In this document: positions 50,313-60,832 of the stretch, piece after piece
Numbering within the stretch: position 1 is the stretch's first letter
How the letters are laid out: the number at the start of each line of letters is the position of its first letter
Source of the DNA: Pomphorhynchus laevis
Taxonomy: Eukaryota; Acanthocephala; Palaeacanthocephala; Echinorhynchida; Pomphorhynchidae
DNA: 64,000 bases
Reading direction: 5' to 3'
Assembly: GCA_012934845.2 (NCBI GenBank)
Contig: WNNJ02000947.1
Span: 1-64,000 of the forward strand
Notes under the pieces: generated by a model
Told to the model about the DNA's origin: nothing
Database searches by the model: none
Seen by the model: the letters and a program-made list of their open reading frames with translations, nothing else
Translations under genes and position numbers: made by a program

Positions 50313-52595
50313 TTAGTTACATACATTACAAGAAACTGGACAAGTTTGTTGCACAATTATATCATGACATTGATGAATGTGTAAGCGACAATACTGATTT
50401 TGATCAACACAAGAGGTCCTCTGTATTTGAAGATCTGCCATGTTTTTCGAAATCAAAGGATTTTGTTGACCAGCTTCATGTGATGATGCAACGATTTCTT
50501 TAATACCACCTTTCTCGAATTCAGGGCCTTTGATATTTTGACCCGCATCATAAGGAATATTTAATAATGGTACACCTGTTCCCTTCTCAATTTGCTGAGT
50601 GATATCAACTTCATACTGTCCTTTATCATATTGATTTTGTACCGGAGGAATATTATATCCTTTTTCGACTTGTTGATAATTATTTAAATTATACTGTCCT
50701 TTCTCATATTGATTTTGTACCGGTGGCATGCCTGAACCCTTGTACATATGTTGATCTTTGTTTAAGCTATATTGTCCTTTCTCTAACTGACTTTGGGCTG
50801 ATGGCATAGGTGACCCCTTGTCGTACTGTTGATTTGTGTCCAAGTCATATTGACCTTTTTCATATTGACTTTGCAGAGATGCAACACCGGATTCTTTTAG
50901 CACTTGTTGATTCATGATTAAATTATACTGCCCTTTCTCATGTTGATTTTGAGCTGATTCCTTGTCAAAATTTTGATTCGTGTCTAAGTTATATTGACCC
51001 ATTTCAAACTGATGTTGGGCTAGTGGAAGAGTGTAACCCTTGTCCATCTGTCTCATAATATCATTGTTGTAATAAGCATTTTCATGTTTAGTACTGGTCA
51101 TCGCATTACTACCCTTTACCATTTGGTTTAATTTCGCATAATACCGTCCTTTTTCTTGTGGACTGATTATTTCTATACCTTTATCTATTGCAGAATATTG
51201 TCGATTTTTATCGATTGGGCTGAGTATCTGTAGATTGTCACCTTTATTAATCTGTGAACTCAGTTTTATATCGTTTAATTGACTTCTGTGTTCGCATAAA
51301 CCACAGGTTATTAGACATGTTTGTCGAACAATAAGGTCATTACATTGGCTAACATGTAACGGACAGTATATATTGTAGTCAGCACATACTGAGCTCAACT
51401 GGTGATGCTCAGATATACCTCCTTTATCATTTTCAATAATGTTCATTAATGAATAGTGATGACTCTTCGAAATGGGTCGTCCTTTGTCAACGCTATTAAT
51501 AGCTGCGTGATTATCAGCAGATGTACCTTTAGAAATAGGTCGTCCTTTGTCAACGCTATTAATAGCTGCGTGGATATCAGCAGATGTTCCTTCCGAAATA
51601 GGTCGGCTTTTGTTAACGCTATTTGTAGATATCTTAGTGTAAGCAAATGTATATTTCGGAATAGGTCGATCTTTGTCCACGCTATTCATAGATAACTTCG
51701 CGTATACAGGTAGATTATTATAATTTTGAATTATATCTTTATCAATTGACGGCATTCCTTTTCCAGGTGCTGATAGTTGTTTAATGTTTTGATTACAAAT
51801 TATTTCGTTTTTTCCATTAGAATAGAAGTGGTCACTATTACAATTAAGCGTATCGTCCATACTTAATATAATTTCATTACTATTCGAGTTTGGCGATACG
51901 CGATCCATTGATTTGTAGTTTTTATTAAGTGTGGATTGTTTACCCTCAATTCGATTCCCTCTGCATTTTAAATGTTGACTATCTACGCAGTCAATACTTT
52001 CTGTTTGACATTGTTGAATACAGTCTGCTTCAAATGCTTCGGCATTATTAGATAAATCAGCTTGTATATTAATCTTATTGTTTGTTGGTCGGAATCCAGG
52101 TAAATATACATTTGGGGGAGTGCGAGCTAGATGATTTTCTTCACTAAATGGCTTTTTATTTGAAAAATGGTTGTATCTATGAACGTGCATTGAAGTTTTC
52201 TTTGGATTTGCCTTAAAATATGGTCTAGGTATATTTATGCTGTTGACATTTGGTTGCTGTTGGACATATAAGGAAGATCGCGAATTTGTCGACATGTACG
52301 GCTTGGAAATTCCTTTCCAATTGGTATTTGACTGCTGTTGGGTGTGGGTAGGAGGACCGTAATTGTATATTTTTTGATGGATCCTAGGTTTATTATGATC
52401 TTCTTCATTATTATGATTTTTCAAACATGATCCATACGGGTATTGTCGAGGACAATCATTATAAAACGACTCAGCATCGGAAAGCTTCCTCCAAAATGTT
52501 CGAAAAACTCCTCTGTTGCTTCGTTTCAGTGAATTGATTTCGTTGGCATAAGTGAACGAAAATAGAATAATAAGAACATTAACAGCAATGTTCAT
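50313..52595 (-). CDS. Secreted ShKT-domain protein with Gln/Lys-Gly repeats
   Basis: A 760-aa protein, in one exon, likely secreted: a hydrophobic signal sequence (about 1-18, MNIAVNVLIILFSFTYA). Two ShKT (SXC) domains with six Cys each lie at 404-434 (CADYNIYC... CGLC) and 729-759 (CVDQNQYC... CNVC), the last at the very C-terminus. Between and before them are two repeat arrays: RPISKG-type repeats of about 20 aa (303-378, NSVDKGRPISKGTSA), and repeats of about 28 aa (about 520-680, NQYEKGQYNL with Q-rich spacers). 'KG' recurs about every 10-15 residues over the whole C-terminal half. There are few other Cys (near 48-57, 192-211 and 252-267). ShK folds often block K+ channels or sit in cuticle and matrix proteins; no role can be assigned. 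A TATATA box lies near 52660, about 65 nt before the ATG. No family match recognised beyond ShKT. Confidence 0.88.
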   Translation of the reverse strand: MNIAVNVLIILFSFTYANEINSLKRSNRGVFRTFWRKLSDAESFYNDCPRQYPYGSCLKNHNNEEDHNKPRIHQKIYNYGPPTHTQQQSNTNWKGISKPYMSTNSRSSLYVQQQPNVNSINIPRPYFKANPKKTSMHVHRYNHFSNKKPFSEENHLARTPPNVYLPGFRPTNNKINIQADLSNNAEAFEADCIQQCQTESIDCVDSQHLKCRGNRIEGKQSTLNKNYKSMDRVSPNSNSNEIILSMDDTLNCNSDHFYSNGKNEIICNQNIKQLSAPGKGMPSIDKDIIQNYNNLPVYAKLSMNSVDKDRPIPKYTFAYTKISTNSVNKSRPISEGTSADIHAAINSVDKGRPISKGTSADNHAAINSVDKGRPISKSHHYSLMNIIENDKGGISEHHQLSSVCADYNIYCPLHVSQCNDLIVRQTCLITCGLCEHRSQLNDIKLSSQINKGDNLQILSPIDKNRQYSAIDKGIEIISPQEKGRYYAKLNQMVKGSNAMTSTKHENAYYNNDIMRQMDKGYTLPLAQHQFEMGQYNLDTNQNFDKESAQNQHEKGQYNLIMNQQVLKESGVASLQSQYEKGQYDLDTNQQYDKGSPMPSAQSQLEKGQYSLNKDQHMYKGSGMPPVQNQYEKGQYNLNNYQQVEKGYNIPPVQNQYDKGQYEVDITQQIEKGTGVPLLNIPYDAGQNIKGPEFEKGGIKEIVASSHEAGQQNPLISKNMADLQIQRTSCVDQNQYCRLHIHQCHDIIVQQTCPVSCNVCN

Positions 52596-52649
52596 CTTTG
52601 GCTTTATTCAATTCAGATTTCCTCACAAAGTATAGATATATCATATCTA

Positions 52650-52670
52650 TCCCTCAATATATAGACCTAC
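52650..52670 (-). promoter_or_regulatory. Putative TATA box of the ShKT gene
   Basis: GTCTATATATTGAGG on the minus strand, about 65 nt upstream of the start codon. The following DNA to 53340 has no gene that I can see. Confidence 0.4.
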
Positions 52671-53339
52671 CGGTTTGCATGAGCTAACTTCGCAAGGAGA
52701 GCTCAATGTTTTTATTACATTATTCTATAGTTACACATTCCAACAATTAAAAAAATTATGTATCCCCATATCCTATCCACAAAATTTTTGTTTGCCGTAT
52801 TTATTGTTGGGAAACTCCCGTAGGATGCTTTTTTCAACTATACTGTGATGTTTATTTTCCCATTTTCAGGATTCTTCTATATCATTTCCAACAGTTAAAA
52901 TTACTATCAAAAAGGAAATGGATTAATCAACCAGAACAATTGCCGTTTCCGCTCAATGGGTACATAACATTTGCTAGTACTAAGATATATATTTAACTTT
53001 AAAGTGATATTTAACTGTCAAGCAAATACTTATTTCTCAACCTGCTCAATATATAGAGAGAGAGCGAATTAACGTACAAATAATTTATATGATATCTTCA
53101 TAGCTTAAAAATCGTAAGGTTTAACAGTTTTGCTATTAATAAAGATTGTTTTATTCTATCTGCTCAATATTGAGAGTGTTAACCACAGGTAACATATCTT
53201 TGTACAAATACAAAACATAATTCTTGAATCGTATTTTAAATCATTAATTATAAAATAGTAAATAATTAATTTATGTTAAATATGAAAATAAAATATACTT
53301 TGTGCTCTACTGGGCGTAACATAATAGACAAGTTAATAT

Positions 53340-54135
53340 TAACAACTAGACGCACCTAAATAGGCACACTTTAATACGGCCATCTAGATACATCTTAATA
53401 GGAACACCTAGACACCTCTTAATTGGCACATTAATAGGCATACCTAGACACATAATAAGAGGCACGCCTAGACACGTCTTAATAGGCGCACCTAGACACG
53501 TCTTAATATGCACACCTAGACACGTCTTAATATGCACACCTAGACACGTCTTAATAGGCACACCTAGACACGTCTTAATATACACACCTAGACACTTTGT
53601 AATAGGCACACCCGACACACTTTAATAAGCACGCATAGGAACACATATACACACCTTAATATACATACACCTTAAGAAGCAAACCTAGACGCACCTTGAA
53701 AGGCACACCTAGACACGTCTTAATAGGCACACCTAGGCACGTCTTAATAGGCACACCGACGCACTATAATCAGCACGCATAGGAACACCTATACACACCT
53801 TAATATACATACACCTTAAAAAGCACACATAGGCACACCTTTAAAAAGCACTCATAGGCCCATCTTAAAGACGCACATAGACACACCTTAAAAGGCACAC
53901 TTAGACACACCTTAAAAAGCATACATATAAACACCTTAATAGGCACACATTGACACACGTTAAAATACACATAGACGCAGCTTAAAAGGCACACGTATAC
54001 GCACCTTAAAAGGCACACATGTATACACCTTAATATACACACTTTAATATGCACACATTAATATACGCACCTTAATATGCATGCATACTTTAATATACAC
54101 ATCTTAATAAGCGTACTTTAATATGCACATCTTAG
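53340..54135. repeat. Minisatellite with about 24-bp units
   Basis: More than 25 degenerate units around CACACCTAGACACGTCTTAA plus TAGG, with the most regular stretch at 53460-53580. The units at the right edge are more degenerate (CACACATAGACACACCTTAA). Any open frame through it is a by-product of the period being a multiple of three. Confidence 0.95.
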
Positions 54136-54158
54136 ATACACAACTAATAAGACAGGTG

Positions 54159-54198
54159 ACATTTATTTGTCACCCTTTAATGGGTGACAAATAAATGT
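54159..54198. repeat. Perfect hairpin, 17-bp arms
   Basis: ACATTTATTTGTCACCC (54159-54175) and GGGTGACAAATAAATGT (54182-54198) with a 6-nt loop, right after the minisatellite. From here to 54780 I see only AT-rich sequence. Confidence 0.93.
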
Positions 54199-54783
54199 GG
54201 GCACGTAATCGCTTATAGATAAATTTTTAAAATTGTATCTTTAAATATACAACTGTAATTTTACCGAGTATTTTGAAAATATTATGAAAGTATACATAAT
54301 ACAAATTTAGTATTACGCTCTAAAAATATTAAACTAAGAATATGACAAACAGATTATTGTAACTATATCGCTGTTGTGCCACTTTCAAACGACGAATTAT
54401 TATACAGATATTCTATGTTGAAGAAATTTAATAAGTTTAAATGTTATATCTACACCCTATATTATAAGCAGTTAAGCAAACAGTTTAACTATTTTAACTT
54501 TGCAAATAATGCAAATAAATTATTGTAAGCGATTAAAGACAATCAATTAGATATAAAATCGTAATGTTAATTTACAAATCAAAAATAAACTAGAATAAAT
54601 TTTCTTAACCAAATTGCAATGAAAATATTTAAATGATTTTAAGAATTAATAAAAGATAGTTATTATTATAAAACACTGTTATTATAAAGCACTATAAAAC
54701 ACTATTAAAAAATTGTTTTAGATATTATTACTTACAATATAAAATAATAACATACAAGCTTAAACACACGAGTCTAATTACAC

Positions 54784-55330
54784 GCACGAAGCCGCCTGAG
54801 AGCGCACGAAGCTTACTTAGAGCCCACGAAGCCTACTGAGAGCGCACGAAGCCGACTGAGAGCACAATAAGCCGACTGAGAGCACAATAAGCCGACTGAG
54901 AGCACAATAAGCCGACTGAGAGCACAATAAGCCGACTGAGAGCACAATAAGCCGACTGAGAGCACAATAAGCCGACTGAGAGCACAATAAGCCGACTGAG
55001 AGCACAATAAGCCGACTGAGAGCACAATAAGCCGACTGAGAGCACAATAAGCCGACTGAGAGCACAATAAGCCGACTGAGAGCACAATAAGCCGACTGAG
55101 ATCACAATAAGCCGACTAAGAGCACACGAAACTGCCCGAGAGTGCACAAAACCTACTGAGAGCGCAAGAAGCCATCCGAGAGCGCACGAAACCACCCGGG
55201 AGCGCACGAAACCACCCGAGAGCGAACTATGTTACTATCTTTACTATTATTAATATCACCACAGTTACCAGTCGTCTGAGAGCATTCGAAGTCGCCTGAG
55301 ACCGCATATTGCCGCCTGAGACCGCACTTT
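54784..55330. repeat. Minisatellite with 20-bp units
   Basis: About 12-14 near-identical units AGCACAATAAGCCGACTGAG at 54859-55120, flanked on both sides by degenerate units (GAGCGCACGAAGCC, GAGCGCACGAAACCACCCG). The centre is homogenised and the edges diverged, as expected for unequal exchange. The minus-strand frame is an artefact. Confidence 0.96.
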
Positions 55331-55419
55331 AGTATAATTTTTACTATTATTAATATTATAACCCGAGCAAGTATAGTTGACGTACACAGCTCCAAGCAAT
55401 TAGCCTATACACAATTTGT

Positions 55420-56480
55420 CCTGATGTGCCTGCGACGGTCCCAACGTTAAGTGCAAGGGCTGCAGATGTGCGAAAGCGGATTCTCTATGCACCACATTTG
55501 CCCCCATGGCTGCGCTCGTAGAATCACCGTCATGGATTCTTCCTCGATAGTTAATTATCCGAATTCGGTCGCCTCTTGTCCTACTGTCTTTATCAGGACT
55601 CCGGAATCGTTGGCAAGGGACCATCCCGACGGGTTTTCCGCGCCCGATCTGACTGCCCCAGTAAATGTTGCCGCCAATTACCATCAAGCTCTCATACAAT
55701 GAATACCTATCGTACTTCTTCGATGTTCAGCCAGCAACACCATTGTTGAAATCATCGCAACATTTTACAGGTCCTTCGTACAGAAAGACACATACTTCCG
55801 AAATGCGCTGAAACCCGCTGTGGTTTTCTCGCGATGCGTTTTGTAATCCTTTAACTCGATCAGGATGTCAGACATACGAAGAGACCTGGAACGGCGACTT
55901 GCTTTATGGAATCAGACAACATTCTGAGAACTTTTCGACGAGGCTTGCTATTTGCAACAGCAGCTAAATCGTAATGTTCAGTCTTGACAGCAGAACTAGT
56001 TAAAACAATACTGCAAGCTCATGACTACGGGTAAGTTAAGTGCAGCAACTACCGCTCTGGAAGACGATATTTTGCCGGTACCCTCTAACATGACTCTTCA
56101 ATTGACGGCGTACCAATTAAGGAAGTTCTAATGTCTCTCTAATATACACGCTCAATCGTATGCTTGTGGTCTCCCGGCATCCGTGTTTGCTAGCAATGAA
56201 GCAAGAAAAAGGCGAAATACAGTGAATGCATTGTGAGTCTTGAATGAAGCAGATTAGTGCCTCCGGTATTCTCCACGTTGGGTGGTATTGGCGATGAGAT
56301 GATGCTTTTTCTGAAATCACTAGCTGTGATTAAGGCACAGCGCTAAAGAAAACAATATTCCGACATTTTGCCACGGATGAAGAGACACATTTCGTTTGCA
56401 ATTGCTCGATCATCGTCTGTTTGTCTACGATCACTCCGTTTTAGCTGCGGCATGCCTGTAGGGTATTTTTCTACCGACTC
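55420..56480 (+). mobile_element. Second copy of the Cys-module RT element, internally shortened
   Basis: It begins with CACDGPNVKCKGCRCAKAD (about 55427-55490), matching the Cys-rich module of the element at 42.8 kb. Its far end matches that element's C-terminal region (VFSTLGGIGDE near 56280 and a downstream 'MKRHISFAIARSS' block). The RT middle is absent. The copy is broken. Together the two copies mark the outer limits of the family. Confidence 0.6.
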
Positions 56481-58719
56481 GCATCCAACCACATAAAATA
56501 ATGACATGATTATTATTGGTTGTACAAATGCCCATTTGAGGGAACAGAATATTGTATCAAATAATTAATAAATTATTATTTTAAAAAAATAGATAAAATA
56601 GATAAACTTATTATAGATAATTCAAACATCCTCATAAATTTAGCCACAAATATTTTGTGATATAATATCATATGTGTTATGATATATTTAATATAATATA
56701 ATATGACGTCCGTATTTTCATTTAAAAGCGAAAAACAACATGTATAATTAATATATCGAATATGATATATATAAAATATATAATATTATATGTTAAATAA
56801 TATTATAATAATATATATTCTAATATATAAAATATGATAATTAAAAGTTATATTTGTGAATATCTTAATAGTATCCAGTATGGATCATTCGTCTAATGAT
56901 CCATATAAGGATCTTTATTCATCTATGGATTGTAAAGAATTGGAAAGAAAAATGAATCATAAACGGATTTAGCTAGAAATTGAAGAGCATTGCTAATTTG
57001 TATAAAAAATTTGTAAAAATTACATTCAATAAAAATAAATTACTTTGAATCTGGATTGGAGTATAAATTTGAACAATAAATTAGATTAAACGAATCTGTG
57101 CGATTATAAATTCATTCATTACTAACATTATATCAAGAAATTAATAATATATTGGCATACAAATTAATAATATATTGGCATAAAATTAATATAAAGTCAA
57201 ACAGAATTGATTTTTTTATTAATAATACGTAGATTAAGTAAACTTATCTGATTTTATAAACATCTCAGTTTATAAAAATCATAATTTTTTAATATCGCAA
57301 TATATACGAATTATACATAATTCAAATATTAAACTTGATATATTATGTATTAGAATATAATAATTGTCATAATAATTATAACATTAGAAACGTGTTGAAA
57401 GTGATAACTCAACACGAATTAAGTGATAACTTAATTCACATTTCACAGTAATCAATGTGGACAGATTTACAGTCATTTTAAAAACAAACAAAAAGTTGAT
57501 AAATAAATTATAAAATTATTTTAAATGAATTTCTTATATTTTAAACCATAAACTTACATCGTAAGTTTAAATAAAATAATAAGTAAGTTTTTTATAATCC
57601 AGTATTTTAATAAACCCGTTAATAGATGAGGTAATCGGCCTTGCTGATAACCTCTATTCTTGATTAGTGAGTCATCACAGTTTTTAATTTTTAAAGAAAA
57701 ACGACCTTCAATTATAATTTATTTATTATTATTTAATTTGTAATAAACGACTATTTTCTGGCATACTTCTTAACTTGTTTTATATATATATACTTTCGAA
57801 ATTCGTAATTCGTTACATTGATAAAATACGAATTTGAAATTTGAGGTATACTACATTTGTATACTTTCGATTACAGGTTGGTATAATCATTAGTTGTTAA
57901 TAACAATTTACTTGTGGTTTCTAGATAAATAAATAAACCATTACAGATCAATCAGTGGAGCTTGAAGTTACTTGCAATGGCCTTTATGGCCCGTCTACAG
58001 AGATATTTTTGATTTGCGCAATTGCAAATTCATTATTATTGAAAAAATACGTGCAACAATAATACAATTGCAGTTTTATACAAAGGAAATTGCGATTCAA
58101 AAATTTGCCAACAAGTCAACATATATCATCTGTGTTTTTTGTCTAACTTAGTTGTGGTGATTTTGCAGATAAAACAATTAAAATCATAAAATAATTAAAC
58201 ATTAAATCATTAAACATTTAAAACAATTAAATCATTTTTGGTGATGTTTTTTAATTTAAATACACTCTTCTGGACGAGGTTTAAAGTTTATTAACATATG
58301 ATGCCAATGTTGTTATATTGGGTATCACGTCATTATTGTGTTATTTTGACAATGTAACGTGAATTGGTGTAACATGTAGAAACAGCACCAACATGTTTAT
58401 ATATGGTGTGATTTAGAGTTATTGAATTGGGTCTTCACGTAGGAATGATTTTGGCCTGATTTCAGCATTAACGATATTGTATTTATGAATGATTAAATGT
58501 ACTTATGTAATTATCAAATAGATTAAGCTTTACATTAAACAATATTTTAAAAATATTATAATAGATAATTATATTCAATGTAACGTAAATTCAATTTTTT
58601 ATATTGCTTATTCAATCAAGTAAATATAAAAATAATATAAAATTATAATATTTATGAGAAACAATAAATATCCCTTTAAAATTTTATCAGATACTTTGAG
58701 ATTTTATTTTTCAGTGTAT
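56480..58719. other. AT-rich intergenic DNA with hairpins
   Basis: No gene recognised. TATGGATCATT (56879-56889) pairs with AATGATCCATA (56895-56905). At 57391-57437 two hairpins in a row share the same loop word. A weak match to the dispersed repeat core (TGATAACCTCTATTCTTGAT) lies near 57645. A short exon-like frame near 57950-58020 (VELEVTCNGLYGPSTEIFL) follows a CAG, but nothing supports it. Confidence 0.5.
57391..57437. repeat. Two tandem hairpins with a shared AAGTGATAAC
   Basis: CGTGTTGA (57391-57398) pairs with TCAACACG (57409-57416), and GAATTAAG (57416-57423) pairs with CTTAATTC (57430-57437). Both enclose the direct repeat AAGTGATAAC. Confidence 0.85.
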
Positions 58720-58900
58720 TTATGCTAATAAAAATATGTTAATTAGGATAAATCGGTCTATAAATGTCAATTTTGATGTAATAATTCGATGCGTGTAGAT
58801 ATTATGTCTTATAATATCCAGTAATAATGCATTAACAACAATGAATAAACTTTTTAAAACAAATACATCTCCAACTGCATTAGTAAATAAATTTACATGG

Positions 58901-59341
58901 TCATATTGGCTGAATTTTGAAATGCAATCCAATAAGGGAGAATACAACACACTTTAGATCTTGGATGAGATAGTAAAATGTACGAAGACCAGTCGGATCT
59001 TTGCTGTTATTAATGTCGATAAGAGATCCTATTTTGCTGGTGGTAAAGGAAATATGTTCGTCACCGTTAACGATCTCAAGTTCCTGTCTACCGACTCTGT
59101 CAGGTATAGGCCATGCGCTGTCGTCTTCATCCATAATTTCAGATTCTTCAACAATCCTACGAAGTTCTTCCAAAACACAACGATTCACATATACTTCTTT
59201 TCGAATCAAAGTGTCATTTCGGTAATTACTGTTGTTAGCGTAACGTAATTTACCATCCGGCCGTAACTCAAATTCGAGAAACTCGTGACCGAACTTTCCT
59301 CTATGGCCGACGTAAAACCGTAAATAGAAATCGTTAGACAT
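58901..59341 (-). CDS. MAGO: Mago nashi (exon-junction complex core)
   Basis: A 146-aa protein, the same length as human MAGOH and close to it along its whole length. Mago binds Y14 (RBM8A) and locks eIF4A3 onto spliced mRNA. Landmarks: [103 protein letters not shown] and the invariant C-terminus [11 protein letters not shown]. One exon, with start at 59341. AATAAA lies downstream near 58705 on the minus strand. It functions in splicing, so it is notable that the gene itself has no intron. A processed copy is possible, but the frame is fully intact. Confidence 0.97.
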   Translation of the reverse strand: MSNDFYLRFYVGHRGKFGHEFLEFELRPDGKLRYANNSNYRNDTLIRKEVYVNRCVLEELRRIVEESEIMDEDDSAWPIPDRVGRQELEIVNGDEHISFTTSKIGSLIDINNSKDPTGLRTFYYLIQDLKCVVFSLIGLHFKIQPI

Positions 59342-60500
59342 TGCCGGAAAATATAATCAAACAATATCTAGTGATTAAAATAATATTTTTAAAATAAAAT
59401 CTATAGACACAAAGGCTATATTAATAGACATTGAGCAAAATTGAATGTCCGATGACGTGTACTTTATATCAGTTTTTGGAATTATTCTAAGCATTAAATT
59501 AAAACTGGACTTATTAAAAAATCATTCATTGCTATTTTCTGTCAACAACTTAGAATACGCTCAACAATTGAACAAGATTGAGCTCGATATTTATTCAAGC
59601 AAAAAATCATAATGCAAACTGTAAAATATGTTGTTTCTTTAAAGAATTATCGATCACGTAAGGTACAACATAAATATATTAATATAATAATATTAATGTA
59701 TTTAAAGGCTAAACGATGACACATGATTCTCGGTGATATTTTGTTTTTATCAAATGAAAAGCTGATTACAGTTATATGAACCAGTAAATACAAAAATTGG
59801 TCGTCTGTCCTTATCAGTCTACATTGCAACAAGGGACACAATAGATTCGTAATATCAAAATACCTGTAAAGGAAAATGATCACATTTAAACATCAAATAT
59901 AAATATTTAATGTTATTGACACTAATAGAACTTGGTTTCGATTATTATTATAAATGAAGAAAACTCAGATATTGTGTATGATTTAACCTCATAATGACAT
60001 TTGTGCATTATTTACCCTAGAAAAAAAACCTAAAATTTTCTTAAAACATAAACTTTCTGTACGTCATCAAAAGGGAACTTATCTCTCCATATCAACTCAC
60101 ATTAATAAAGATTTAGCTATTTCCTTTGAACTCCCGTCATAATTAAGCTCTACATTTTTGTTGGTTCCTGTAGAATTATATATTTTGAGTATTAATCCGG
60201 TTATAGGATCTACAAAATGCAGGTTATAGGATCATACATATCTGAGTTAATACTGTGATCTACAGAAATCGAATACCATTGAACTTTTCAAACTTTTTGT
60301 CTCAAAAACAAGATTTCTTCTTTTGTACTTATTGTAGAGATAATCTTCTAATGATTTATGTGTGGAAATAAACCTAATTGTAGGGTAGAAAATGAGCATG
60401 TGGTAAAGATTGATAAGAAAAACGATATGTGGTTTGCTTATTAGCTAGAGAATATATTAAGCTTCATTTTATCTTATAACATGATTTACTGTAGTATGAT
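59342..60500. other. Intergenic DNA between Mago and LINE D
   Basis: No gene recognised. A minus-strand 78-codon frame at 59883-59647 begins after a TTTCCTTTACAG acceptor-like site but has no family signal. Confidence 0.5.
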
Positions 60501-60764
60501 CATACACAACTGAAGTGATACTGCAGATTTTTCTCGTGTGTGAAATCATGTGCGAAAAAGTGAGTATCGGTGTTTCAAACAAATTTCAAATTCTAGCAAA
60601 TATGGAACAGAATCCAGGTATTTCCAATGGAATTTTGACTGTAACAACACCCAAGGTAAGAGATTTGTTGTCTCATGATCACGAGGGTAATGGGGTTCTT
60701 CCCCCATACCCAAGCTTAGAAATCTAATAATTATTAAATTGGCCGAGCCTGTTGGAAGACATAA

Positions 60765-60832
60765 TTTGTACAACATTTTCCTGCGAAAATGTTGTACAAA
60801 CATTATAGACCGCGTCAGGAGACGCGGTCTAT
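60765..60832. repeat. Two back-to-back hairpins at the LINE D deletion junction
   Basis: TTTGTACAACATTTTC (60765-60780) pairs with GAAAATGTTGTACAAA (60785-60800) with the 4-nt loop CTGC. ATAGACCGCGTC (60805-60816) pairs with GACGCGGTCTAT (60821-60832) with the 4-nt loop AGGA. The right arm of the second is genuine ORF2 sequence; the left arm is its copy. Confidence 0.95.

Noticed and set aside
53346-54054. Minus-strand frames with KTCLGVPI-type repeats
   Set aside because: By-product of the 24-bp minisatellite, whose period is a multiple of three.
54784-55330. Long minus-strand frames rich in Ser-Gln-Ser-Ala-Tyr repeats
   Set aside because: They are open only because the 20-bp unit lacks stops in those frames; several frames are open at once and there is no start context or flanking exon.
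57940-58030. Exon-like frame VELEVTCNGLYGPSTEIFL after a CAG
   Set aside because: No family match, no donor site in phase, no neighbour exon.
59647-59883. Minus-strand 78-codon frame after an acceptor-like site
   Set aside because: No recognised domain, and AT-rich composition like non-coding DNA.
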